Shown here piece by piece: positions 15,790 to 23,145 of a DNA stretch of 64,000 nucleotides (the stretch's first letter is position 1; each line of letters begins with the position of its first letter). The stretch comes from Streptomyces stelliscabiei (GTDB lineage Bacteria > Actinomycetota > Actinomycetes > Streptomycetales > Streptomycetaceae), in NCBI RefSeq assembly GCF_014873495.1, contig NZ_JADBGF010000001.1, positions 8,370,001 through 8,434,000 on the forward strand, read 5' to 3'. The position numbers and the translations under genes were made by a program. The notes below the pieces were generated by a model. The model saw only the letters and a program-made list of their open reading frames with translations. It did no database searches and had not been told where the DNA came from.

Positions 15790-16647
15790 TCACTTGCCGG
15801 CGACCTGCTCGGCGGCAACGACGGCGACCTCGACCTGATCGGCCAGCGCGTCCATCTCGTCGGCGAACTTCCGCAGATGGACCGCCTTCTCGCGAGCCTG
15901 GGCCGGGGTGAGGGTCTCGCCCATGAACCCGATGTGCGGGGTGCCCGCGGAGACGTGTACGAACTCGGCCCAGATCTCCGGGTCTTCCCGCCGCGTGGCG
16001 CTGGGGACCGTGTATGAGTGGCCAGCGTGGTCGTAGTGCCGGCCGTGCTCGTCGACCGCGTCGCCGCTCTCGCCGTCCTCGACGATGCAGAGGCCGGGGT
16101 AGACGTGGCAGGCGTTCGGGGCGCTCTTGGCGCGCTCCCGGGCGAACACCTGCATGAGCCGGTCGAGGGTGGCGGCGGGGTTGGGGGCGACGGCCAGGAG
16201 GAGCGCCATCTCGTCGTGGAAGCGCTCCACGGCCGGGGTGTGGACGCCGCGGGCCTTGGCGAGGTCAGCGACCTCGTTCCACGTGTCGAGCATGCGGCGC
16301 CGGGTGGCTTCCGCCCCGTCCTCGTTGATGAACTCCGCGACCTTCACGCCCTGCTCGGCGAGCTGGGTGCTGACCCACTTCTCGGCGTCAGCGAGGCTGA
16401 TCCGCTTCGGGTCGTAGACCGCCTCGTAGCCGTACCCATAGTCGAAGTCCGTGTCCGTGGTGGCCCAGTACTCGCAGGGCACCGCCATGCCGGTGGTGCG
16501 GCCGATGGCGACGTTGACGGTCTTGGTCACGGCCTTGAGCCGGGGCTTCGATGCCTGACCCGCGAGCATGCACGGGATGCCGTCGGCGGACGCCTGCCCG
16601 GCAGGGGCGATGGCGGTGACGGTCCGACTGGTCTTAAGCTGAGTCAC
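15790..16647 (-). CDS. Hypothetical protein with DUF6907-like C-terminus
   Basis: A 285-aa protein starting at GTG 16647 with GGAG upstream. The second half has YPGLCIVEDGESG, then a conserved-looking region with VHVSAGTPHIGFMGETLT and KFADEMDALADQ. This resembles the DUF6907 domain common in Streptomyces (match from memory). The first half contains a VNVAIGRTTG strand region and a long helix. It is the first leftward gene after the terminator at 16732-16770. The function is unknown. Confidence 0.7.
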   Translation of the reverse strand: MTQLKTSRTVTAIAPAGQASADGIPCMLAGQASKPRLKAVTKTVNVAIGRTTGMAVPCEYWATTDTDFDYGYGYEAVYDPKRISLADAEKWVSTQLAEQGVKVAEFINEDGAEATRRRMLDTWNEVADLAKARGVHTPAVERFHDEMALLLAVAPNPAATLDRLMQVFARERAKSAPNACHVYPGLCIVEDGESGDAVDEHGRHYDHAGHSYTVPSATRREDPEIWAEFVHVSAGTPHIGFMGETLTPAQAREKAVHLRKFADEMDALADQVEVAVVAAEQVAGK

Positions 16648-16731
16648 AACGTTCTCCGTTCTGATGCGGGCCCCGGGTAGCTGGCGAGCTGATAGCCCGG
16701 GGTTTCGTCTTGCGGTTGATCGTTTGAGGCC

Positions 16732-16770
16732 CCCCTCTCGTCGGCACCTCTAATGCCGGCGCGAGAGGGG
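16732..16770 (-). terminator. Terminator behind the XRE early operon
   Basis: CCCTCTCG pairs with CGAGAGGG, extended by an inner GGC/GCC pair around a short loop, just after the stop of the leftward gene 16776-16922. Positions 16648-16731 hold the leader of the next leftward gene and show no reading frame of note. Confidence 0.6.
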
Positions 16771-16775
16771 TCGTT

Positions 16776-16922
16776 TCATGCGGCAGTCGACTGCCTGCCG
16801 GGCCGCTTCCCAAGGAGGGCCTTGATGCGGTCCTGCTGCTCGGGGGAGAGCGGCGGCGCTTCGTCGGCGAGGGCCTGGGCGTATTGCCGGATAGCCTCGC
16901 GCTCCTGCTCGGAGACGGCCAT
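16776..16922 (-). CDS. Small protein coupled to the XRE gene
   Basis: A 48-aa protein reading MAVSEQEREAIRQYAQALAD at its start, coupled to the upstream XRE stop by TGATG. It is an acidic helix followed by a basic tail (KALLGKRPGRQ). The SPEQQDRIKALLG segment resembles short modules found in many Streptomyces element proteins. The function is unknown; it may modify the regulator it is translated with. Confidence 0.65.
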   Translation of the reverse strand: MAVSEQEREAIRQYAQALADEAPPLSPEQQDRIKALLGKRPGRQSTAA

Positions 16923-17155
16923 CAGGTCGCGTCCTTGCAGGCTTCGAGGGCTTCGGCGTAGTCGTCGAGCCGACTACCGTCCGGGGTTCGGCGCCCCGCT
17001 TCCCAGTGGGCGATGGCCGTCCGGTCGACTCCGAGGATCTCCGCGAGTTCCTTCTGCGTGAGTCCCGCGCGCTTCCGAAGAGCAACGCGTAGCGCTGGTT
17101 CGGGCAGCGAACGGCGCACGTGAATACGGGCCTTAACCCGCTCTGTCACCTTCAC
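16922..17155 (-). CDS. XRE-family repressor
   Basis: This 77-aa protein consists of a Cro/CI helix-turn-helix (LRKRAGLTQKELAEILGVDR, then TAIAHWEAG). It begins at GTG 17155. It is divergent from the gene at 17271 and shares a repeat-containing 115-bp intergenic region with it. By position, close to the integrase and early genes, it is the likely immunity or lysogeny-type repressor of the element, though this is inferred from layout only. Confidence 0.8.
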   Translation of the reverse strand: MKVTERVKARIHVRRSLPEPALRVALRKRAGLTQKELAEILGVDRTAIAHWEAGRRTPDGSRLDDYAEALEACKDAT

Positions 17156-17173
17156 GTCACCATCTTCCCGCCT

Positions 17174-17194
17174 GGCTTAGTGACGTGTCAAGCC
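17174..17194. promoter_or_regulatory. Operator candidate between divergent regulators
   Basis: A 21-bp region with GGCTT at one end, AAGCC at the other and TGAC/GTCA inside forms an imperfect dyad. The sequence CACCATC recurs on both sides (about 17156 and 17195). It lies between the XRE gene and the rightward gene at 17271. Confidence 0.4.
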
Positions 17195-17270
17195 ACCATC
17201 CAACATGGTTAATCGGTCATTCCGGCGGCCCGAGATTGACGTCAATTCACCAACTCGGGAACCTAGGGGT

Positions 17271-18008
17271 ATGACCCCCAACCCCCCACCGACGATGGGC
17301 GACCTGCTGAAGGCGGCAGAGCGCGCTTACCAAGGGTTTCCGATCACATTCGAGGAACCGACTCCCCAAGAGTTGGAGGCGCACGAGCGGCGCTTCGCCT
17401 ACGAGGGCCCCGAATGGGCCGTGAGCGGCCGCGTGCGGGACGAGGAGGGGGGCCCGAGGCTCCTCAGTCTGGAGATCCGGCCGACGGATCCTGACGGCGC
17501 GGTGAGCGCCGCGCTCGTGCGCGGCATTCCCGTGGGGAAGATCGTCGGTTCGCTGCGCACCCGGCTGGTCCTGGACAGGTCCTATCGCGAGGGAGTCCGC
17601 TACGACTCACCGTCTGGGTTGCCTTCCGGCTACGAGTACACGCCACTCGTTGAAGGCCCGCCGAAGCCACAGCGACGCGGCGGGAAGCCCGCCGTAACTG
17701 ATGAGCGACTCCGTGCGGTGGCAGAGGCGTACCTCGCTGAAACGGCGCCGGGTCAGCCGGCGCGGCCCTTGCCGCGGCTCGCCGAGAAGTTCGGGAGCCC
17801 GGAGGAGACCGTCCGTACCTGGATCGCCCGAGCCCGCAAAGAAGGATGGCTCGCCCCTGGCGTAAAGGGGCGAGCTGGGGGCGAACCGGGGCCGAAGCTG
17901 CTTGCGGCGCAGCTAGCCGAGCTTGAGCAGGAGAATCCAGGGCTCATCTCGCATGTCGAGGTAGACCAGGACGGGAACGTCACGGACATCAGCAATTCGA
18001 GTGAGTAG
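17271..18008 (+). CDS. Element protein with C-terminal helix-turn-helix
   Basis: A 245-aa protein with a start at ATG 17271 after GGGG. The N-terminal half is mixed alpha/beta without a recognised fold. The C-terminal part (residues about 145-200) contains LAEKFGSPEETVRTWIARAR, a helix-turn-helix followed by a basic linker and an acidic tail. Proteins with this HTH are frequent beside integrases in Streptomyces elements. It is convergent with the serine integrase and divergent from the XRE repressor, so an early regulator or directionality-factor role is possible. Confidence 0.7.
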   Translation: MTPNPPPTMGDLLKAAERAYQGFPITFEEPTPQELEAHERRFAYEGPEWAVSGRVRDEEGGPRLLSLEIRPTDPDGAVSAALVRGIPVGKIVGSLRTRLVLDRSYREGVRYDSPSGLPSGYEYTPLVEGPPKPQRRGGKPAVTDERLRAVAEAYLAETAPGQPARPLPRLAEKFGSPEETVRTWIARARKEGWLAPGVKGRAGGEPGPKLLAAQLAELEQENPGLISHVEVDQDGNVTDISNSSE

Positions 18009-18019
18009 CCTCCGCTCGA

Positions 18020-19432
18020 CTACTCCATGCCGCGCTTCGGAACGATCTGAACCGTACGAGGATCGAACGGAGCGCGGCCCGGTTGGCCTGGCAGGATCGT
18101 CACGGTGATGAGTGTCTCGACCACGGCGCGGCGGCGGTCCAACGGCAGGTCCTCCCATGCCTTGTTGGGGTCCTCGGCTGTCACGATGTCGACCAGCGTC
18201 CGCGCGCGCTGCGGGTGGTGCATCTGCCCTTCGACCTCCGCCAGCCGCTCCTTGATCCGCCGTGTTGCACGACGGAACTCGACCGAGTCGGCGTCGTCGT
18301 CCTCCGCGAACTCGTCCGCCAGGCCGCGGAGTCGTGCCCGCAGCGAGACGGCTTTGGCGCGCAGCTGGGCTGCATCCGGCGCTTCAGCGTCCAGGAGGAG
18401 GCCGATCGCGTCCGAGCGTGAGAGACGGCGGACGACGTACTCCTCGACCGTGAGATCGATGGGTTCCGTGCCCCGGGCCAGATGCTTGGTCCTTCGGCAG
18501 CGGTAGATCGGCTGCGTCAGCGTCGGGTTCTTTTTCGTGCCGCCGCGAGACCCTGACGTCACGGTCGTCCCGTCGTCGCACACCCCGCACCGCGCGATCC
18601 CGGACAGCAGCCACCGCCGGCCAGGACCGGGGCTGGTGGCGCGTCCGTCGTCCTCAAGAACGTGCTTTGCTGCGCGCCACGTTGCTTCGTCAACGATGGT
18701 CGGCCAACTGCCTGGGAACAGTTCGCCGCGGTACTCGCGCAGCGCCGCGTACCGCTCGTTCAGCAGTAGGTTCCGCACGGCGTTGTGCGTCCACGGCCGA
18801 CCGTTGCGGTTCGGCCGCCCCCGCTCGTTCAGGCCCGCAGCGATGCCGGACAGGCTCGCGCCCGCCAACAGATCGTCGAACATCTGGCGCACGTCGTCGG
18901 CCTCGTCGGGCACGATCTCGTTGCCCTTGCTGGTGTAGCCGTAGCAGCGTGGCCCGGTCGGGGGGACACCCTTCTCGACGCGCTGACGCATCTCCCGCTG
19001 CTCGCGCTCGGACATCTGCTCGACCTCGAAGGTGTCGACCTCCCCGAGCAGACCGGCCAGCAAGCGACCCGAGGCGGTTGTGAGGTCCAGCTCGGGGCCC
19101 TTGACGCACAGCACGCTGACTTCGTGCCTGCGCAGGATCTCCATGCCCTCGGCGCGCTCCCTGCGGTTCCGCCAGAAGCGGCCGAGCGCGTAGACGATGA
19201 TGACGTCCACCTCGCCGCGCTGCACGGCATCCATGAGTCGTTCGTAATCGGGGCGGTGCTTGCCGTGGGTGGCGGACTTGTCGTTGTCCTGGAAGCGGCG
19301 CTTCTGGAGGGGGATTCCGCGCTGTCTGGCCAGCGATTCCGTGTCCTCGCCCTGCCGGATTACGCCGTCCTCGTCGCCTGTGTCCGCCTTGCTGATGCGG
19401 GTGTATGTGGCGCCCTTGCTAAACGGGGTCAT
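18020..19432 (-). CDS. Large serine recombinase / integrase
   Basis: A 470-aa protein. Residues 8-150 are the resolvase domain with catalytic Ser14 in TYTRIS and the ALGRFWRNRRER segment. A recombinase domain follows (about 165-290: GVPPTGPRCYGY, RNGRPWTHNAVRNLLLNERY). A zinc-ribbon domain then has CGVC and YRCRR, and a coiled coil lies near 375-430. This is the phiC31-like layout that integrates DNA between attP and attB. Its ATG overlaps the stop of the interrupted radical SAM gene by 4 nt, so the host leader now precedes it. Unlike the tyrosine recombinase, it lies at the border of the element. Confidence 0.93.
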   Translation of the reverse strand: MTPFSKGATYTRISKADTGDEDGVIRQGEDTESLARQRGIPLQKRRFQDNDKSATHGKHRPDYERLMDAVQRGEVDVIIVYALGRFWRNRRERAEGMEILRRHEVSVLCVKGPELDLTTASGRLLAGLLGEVDTFEVEQMSEREQREMRQRVEKGVPPTGPRCYGYTSKGNEIVPDEADDVRQMFDDLLAGASLSGIAAGLNERGRPNRNGRPWTHNAVRNLLLNERYAALREYRGELFPGSWPTIVDEATWRAAKHVLEDDGRATSPGPGRRWLLSGIARCGVCDDGTTVTSGSRGGTKKNPTLTQPIYRCRRTKHLARGTEPIDLTVEEYVVRRLSRSDAIGLLLDAEAPDAAQLRAKAVSLRARLRGLADEFAEDDDADSVEFRRATRRIKERLAEVEGQMHHPQRARTLVDIVTAEDPNKAWEDLPLDRRRAVVETLITVTILPGQPGRAPFDPRTVQIVPKRGME

Positions 19433-19665
19433 GCAGTGCAGTATAGGCACGCGTGCGTGCAGCCCCGGTAGGGGTTCACCGTCCATTCGAACGGCATCCG
19501 GGAGGCGCCCGGCACCCGGTTCACGATCGTCCTCGCCCGGACCTCGTGGAAGGTCATGCCGCGGAACTCGGGCGTGTCGAAGGTCCGGCTCGTCACCATG
19601 TCCGCGCCGAACAGCGCGGCGTCCCGGGCCGTGGCGGGGTTCTCGGCCAGATGGTCCCAGCGCAT
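19429..19665 (-). pseudogene. N-terminal remnant of an Rv2578c-type radical SAM gene cut by integration
   Basis: The 78-residue frame starts at ATG 19665 behind a GAGGAGG site. It reads MRWDHLAEN..., then TFDTPEFRGMTFHEVRAR and NPYRGCTHACLYC, which matches the start of Rv2578c-family radical SAM proteins as I know them. The full CxxxCxxC cluster motif is present, but the frame ends two codons later (TA stop) where element DNA begins. The missing C-terminal part should lie at the other end of the element, outside the window. The break therefore marks the attachment site. Confidence 0.85.
19430..19442. other. Probable attachment junction (attL or attR)
   Basis: The radical SAM reading frame changes to foreign sequence right after the third cysteine codon, and the integrase start codon follows at once. 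The crossover core must lie in or next to this short stretch (reading TACTGCACTGCATG on the minus strand). The exact core cannot be set without the other junction. Confidence 0.7.
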
Positions 19666-19698
19666 GGACGCCTCCTCGGTTGCTCTCCCGCCAGAATA

Positions 19699-19710
19699 GA
19701 ACACATGTTC
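19699..19710. promoter_or_regulatory. SOS (LexA) box candidate
   Basis: GAAC-ACAT-GTTC matches the core GAAC-N4-GTTC of the actinobacterial LexA box, although the outer bases (A and C) differ from the full TCGAAC-N4-GTTCGA consensus. It lies 34 nt upstream of the radical SAM start codon. I recall that the M. tuberculosis homologue Rv2578c is a LexA-box gene, which fits. Confidence 0.6.
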
Positions 19711-19874
19711 CCTTGATCGTGCGAACTGGTTTTCGAACATCGTGTGGAGGTCTCGTCGGTGGTCCTCCGGGCGGACCCCCGGGGTACCTTGGGGCACCCC
19801 GATTTGGGCCCTCCGGCCGGGGGGTGGTTGGCTTTCCGCACATCCCCGAGTTACCAAGTGCTGGAGGAAGTGCA

Positions 19875-20318
19875 ATGGCGCAGGTCGAGGCCACGACTGA
19901 ACGAGTCGTCGCGGCGGACGCGGAGACGGTGTTCGACACCCTGGCCGACTACAGCGGCGCGCGCGGGAAGCTGATGCCGCAGCACTTCAGCGAGTACGAG
20001 GTGCGCGAGGGCGGCGACGGCGAGGGCACCCTCGTCCACTGGAAGCTCCAGGCCACCAGCAAGCGCGTGCGCGACTGCCTCCTGGAGGTCACCGAGCCCT
20101 CCGACGGAGAACTCGTCGAGAAGGACCGCAACTCCTCCATGGTCACCGTCTGGCGGGTCACCCCGGCCGGCGAGGGCGGCTCCCGCGTCGTCGTCACCAC
20201 CACCTGGCAGGGCGCCGGCGGTATCGGCGGCTTCTTCGAGAAGACCTTCGCCCCCAAGGGCCTCGCCCGCATCTACGACGCCCTGCTCGCCAACCTCGCC
20301 GCCGAGGTGGAGAAGTAG
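19875..20318 (+). CDS. SRPBCC-family protein
   Basis: A 147-aa protein beginning MAQVEATTERVVAADAETVF, with GGAGGAAG before the ATG. The pattern of an N-terminal strand, two helices and a long C-terminal helix (GGFFEKTFAPKGLARIYDAL) is the START/polyketide-cyclase-like fold, which binds small hydrophobic ligands. No catalytic residue is obvious. It is divergent from the interrupted radical SAM gene and is core chromosome. The gene stands alone; the ligand cannot be named. Confidence 0.85.
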   Translation: MAQVEATTERVVAADAETVFDTLADYSGARGKLMPQHFSEYEVREGGDGEGTLVHWKLQATSKRVRDCLLEVTEPSDGELVEKDRNSSMVTVWRVTPAGEGGSRVVVTTTWQGAGGIGGFFEKTFAPKGLARIYDALLANLAAEVEK

Positions 20319-20438
20319 TCTCCTGGCCGGGGGAGCCGCGTCGCCGGCGGTGCCCGGCCCAACGAACGCACCTCGGGGGCGCGTTGCCGCCCTCACCGGT
20401 TCGAGTGGATCTCCATGACGGGCGCCGGAATGCCGTAA

Positions 20439-20498
20439 CTCGTCGCACTTGCCGACAGTTCCCGCTTATCGCGGGAATTGTGCGGTAAGTGCGACGAG
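20439..20498 (+). promoter_or_regulatory. 60-nt near-perfect hairpin in the leader of the MFS gene
   Basis: The left arm (20439-20465, CTCGTCGCACTT...TTCCCGC) pairs with the right arm (20471-20498, GCGGGAA...AAGTGCGACGAG) around the loop TTATC. Only one base is bulged, and both mismatches in DNA are G-U pairs in RNA. The hairpin ends at the GAGGGGAG ribosome site, 14 nt before the start codon. It could act as an operator dyad, an attenuator or an RNA control element. Confidence 0.6.
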
Positions 20499-20511
20499 GG
20501 GAGCGGTACGC

Positions 20512-22899
20512 ATGAGCGCGATCACACTGGTGAAGGACGATCCGGCCACCACACCCGCGACACCACCACCGGCGGACGAAGCTCCCCCGCACGGCCCGCA
20601 CCGCGTCCGGCTCGTCTTCTTCGCCCTGCTCCTCGTCCTGCTCCTCGCCGCGCTGGAGCAGATGGCCGTCGCCACCGCCCTTCCCGAGATCGTCGGCGAA
20701 CTGCGCGGCGCCGACCGGATGTCCTGGGCGATCACCGCCTATCTCCTCACCGCGACCGTCACCCTGCCCGTCTACGCCGCGCTGAGCGGACTCCGCGGCC
20801 CCAAGGGCGTGTTCCAGTGCGCGCTGGTGCTCTTCGTGACCGGCTCCGCCCTCGCCGGACTCGCCCGGGACATGGACCAGCTCATCGCGTTCCGCGCGCT
20901 CCAGGGCGCCGGCGCGGGCGGCCTCATGATCGGTGCGCAGGCGATCGTCGCCGCCGTCGTGCCGGCCCGGAGACGCGGCCGCCATCTGGGCGCCGTCGGC
21001 GCCGTGTTCGGCCTCGCCTCCGTCACCGGGCCGCTCCTGGGCGGCTGGCTCACCGACCACCTCTCCTGGCGCTGGTGCTTCTACGTCAACGTGCCCTGCG
21101 GGCTCGTCGCCCTGGCCGTCGTCACCTTCGCGCTGCGGCTGCCGAGGACCTCCGCCAGGGGGCGGCTCGACGTCCTGGGCACGCTGCTGCTCGCCGCCGC
21201 CTCGACCTGTCTGGTTCTCCTGGCCGGTTGGGGCGGTACCTCGCACGCCTGGAACTCGCGGCTCGTCCTCGGTCTCGCCGCCGGCGCGGTCCTGGCGACC
21301 GCGCTCCTCCTCGTCGTCGAGCGGTTCGCGATCCAACCCCTTTTTCCTCTGCGGCTGTTCAGGAACCCGGTCTTCGTCGTGAGCGGCCTGGTCGGGATCA
21401 CCGTCGGTCTCGCCCTCTTCGGCACCGCCGGTTACCTGCCCACCCAGCTGCGGATGGTCGGCGGGATCTCGGCCACCGAGTCCGGGCTGCTCATGCTGCC
21501 GATGACGGCCGGCATCGTCGGCGCGTCCGTCGTCTGCGGCCGGCTCATCGCCCGCACCGGGCACTACCGGACGTACCCGGTCCTCGGCAGCGCCCTGACC
21601 ACCCTCGGTGTCTGGCTGCTGTCCCGCCTGGAGCCGGACACGCCCCGGCTGCAGTTCGGCATCTGGACGGCCCTCCTCGGCGCCGGTATCGGCATGGTGA
21701 TGCCCGTCCTGGTCCTCGCGGTGCAGAACTCCGTCCGCCCCGCCGACCTCGGGGCCGCCACCGCCGCCGGCGACTACTTCCGGCAGCTCGGCGGCAGTGT
21801 CGGCGTGGCCGCCTTCGGCGCGCTCCTCACGACCCGCCTCGCCGAGCGCCTGCCGGAACGTGCGGGCGGCGTCCTCCCCGACCCCCGCTCCCTCACCCCA
21901 GGACTCGTCCACGCCCTGCCCGCCCCGCTGCGCGACGCCCATGTCGAGGCCTACGCGCAGACCGTGCCGCGCCTCTTCCTGTACCTCGTGCCGGTGCTCG
22001 TGCTCGGGGCGCTCGTGGCCTGCTTCCTCCGGGAGAGGGCGCCGTTGGCGGCCCGCGACGACGCCCCCGGCGGCCCCGCGCCTGCGTCGGCCCCCGCCCT
22101 GGTGCCCGCCGCCCGGGTGCCGCAGACACGGGCCCCCTACGAGCCCGGGGTCCCCGTCCGCGGCACGGTCCGGCAGTCCGACGGCACCGTCGTACCCCGC
22201 GCCGCGCTCACCCTGATCGACGGCACCGGCCGGCAGACCGGGCGCGGCGCCGTCGGCGAGGACGGGCGGTACGCGCTGTCCACCCCCGGGCCGGGGGCGT
22301 ACGTGCTGATCGCGGCCGCGGGCGGCCACCAGCCGCAGGCCGTGAGCGTCACCGTCGGGGACGGCCCCGTCGACGTCGACATCGTGCTCGGCGGCGCGGG
22401 GCGTCTGGCCGGGACCGTACGGACGGCGGACGGGCGGGCGGTCGGCGACGCGACCGTCACGCTCACCGACGCGCACGGCGAGGTCGTCGTGACCACCCGC
22501 AGCGGGGCCGAGGGCGCCTACCTCATCACCGAACTGGTCGCCGGGGACTACACCCTCGCCGTGAGCGCCCACTCCCACCGCCCGGCCGCGCTCCCCGTCA
22601 CCGTCCGGGCCGCCCGCGAGACCCGCCGGGACGTCGAACTCGCCGGGGGCGCCGTCCTGCGGGGCACGGTCCGCGCCGGGAGCGGCAGGCCGGTGGAGGA
22701 GGCGCGCGTGACGCTCCTGGACGCCACCGGGGACGTCGTCGACACGATCACCACCGGCGTCGACGGAACGTTCCGGTTCGCCGACCTCGCCCCCGGCGAG
22801 TACACCGTCATCGCCACCGGATATCCCCCCGTCGCGACGGTGCTCCAGGTCGCCGGCGGCGGCACGGAGCGGGACCTGCGGCTGGGGTACGAGGACTGA
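20512..22899 (+). CDS. MFS drug-exporter-type transporter fused to three Ig-like regulatory repeats
   Basis: A 795-aa protein. Residues about 28-520 form a DHA2-type major facilitator with some 14 membrane segments and typical motifs (ALPEIVGEL, GVFQCALVLF, LGGWLTDHLSWRWCFYVNVP). About 30 hydrophilic residues lead into three repeats of a carboxypeptidase-regulatory-like (CarboxypepD_reg) domain: VPVRGTVRQSDG, GRLAGTVRTADG and AVLRGTVRAGSG, each ending in a GxYxL-type strand. The exporter probably expels drugs or metabolites by proton antiport. The extra beta domains lie after the last membrane helix. The start is ATG 20512 because GAGGGGAG precedes it. A large hairpin lies just upstream. Confidence 0.88.
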   Translation: MSAITLVKDDPATTPATPPPADEAPPHGPHRVRLVFFALLLVLLLAALEQMAVATALPEIVGELRGADRMSWAITAYLLTATVTLPVYAALSGLRGPKGVFQCALVLFVTGSALAGLARDMDQLIAFRALQGAGAGGLMIGAQAIVAAVVPARRRGRHLGAVGAVFGLASVTGPLLGGWLTDHLSWRWCFYVNVPCGLVALAVVTFALRLPRTSARGRLDVLGTLLLAAASTCLVLLAGWGGTSHAWNSRLVLGLAAGAVLATALLLVVERFAIQPLFPLRLFRNPVFVVSGLVGITVGLALFGTAGYLPTQLRMVGGISATESGLLMLPMTAGIVGASVVCGRLIARTGHYRTYPVLGSALTTLGVWLLSRLEPDTPRLQFGIWTALLGAGIGMVMPVLVLAVQNSVRPADLGAATAAGDYFRQLGGSVGVAAFGALLTTRLAERLPERAGGVLPDPRSLTPGLVHALPAPLRDAHVEAYAQTVPRLFLYLVPVLVLGALVACFLRERAPLAARDDAPGGPAPASAPALVPAARVPQTRAPYEPGVPVRGTVRQSDGTVVPRAALTLIDGTGRQTGRGAVGEDGRYALSTPGPGAYVLIAAAGGHQPQAVSVTVGDGPVDVDIVLGGAGRLAGTVRTADGRAVGDATVTLTDAHGEVVVTTRSGAEGAYLITELVAGDYTLAVSAHSHRPAALPVTVRAARETRRDVELAGGAVLRGTVRAGSGRPVEEARVTLLDATGDVVDTITTGVDGTFRFADLAPGEYTVIATGYPPVATVLQVAGGGTERDLRLGYED

Positions 22900-22912
22900 G
22901 CCCACGTCCTCC

Positions 22913-22937
22913 GGGGAGGCCGGTGACCGGCCTCCGG
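22913..22937 (+). terminator. Hairpin after the MFS gene
   Basis: GGAGGCCGGT and ACCGGCCTCC form a nearly continuous palindrome 14 nt after the stop codon. It lacks a clear T run but is a typical GC-rich Streptomyces terminator stem. No other feature is seen in 22938-23145 apart from the leader of the next gene. Confidence 0.55.
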
Positions 22938-23145
22938 GCAGCCGGTGATCGGCCGACCGGGGGGTGATCAACCGGTGTTCCTGCGACCGCGCGCGCATGA
23001 TCGTGCGCCGCCCGTGCGGCCTGCGCGTGCGCCGGAGCCTCCCCGGGAGCAATTCGCGTATTGCCACACATCGCGACGCTACGCGGTCGTACGGTAGTGG
23101 GGGCGGCGCAGATCTTGGGAGCCGTGGGGAGAGAGGGCCTTGGCC

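Noticed and set aside
15790..16647. Possible frameshift or gene fusion in the DUF6907-like gene
   Set aside because: The frame is continuous with a good GTG start and ribosome site, and both halves read as one protein.
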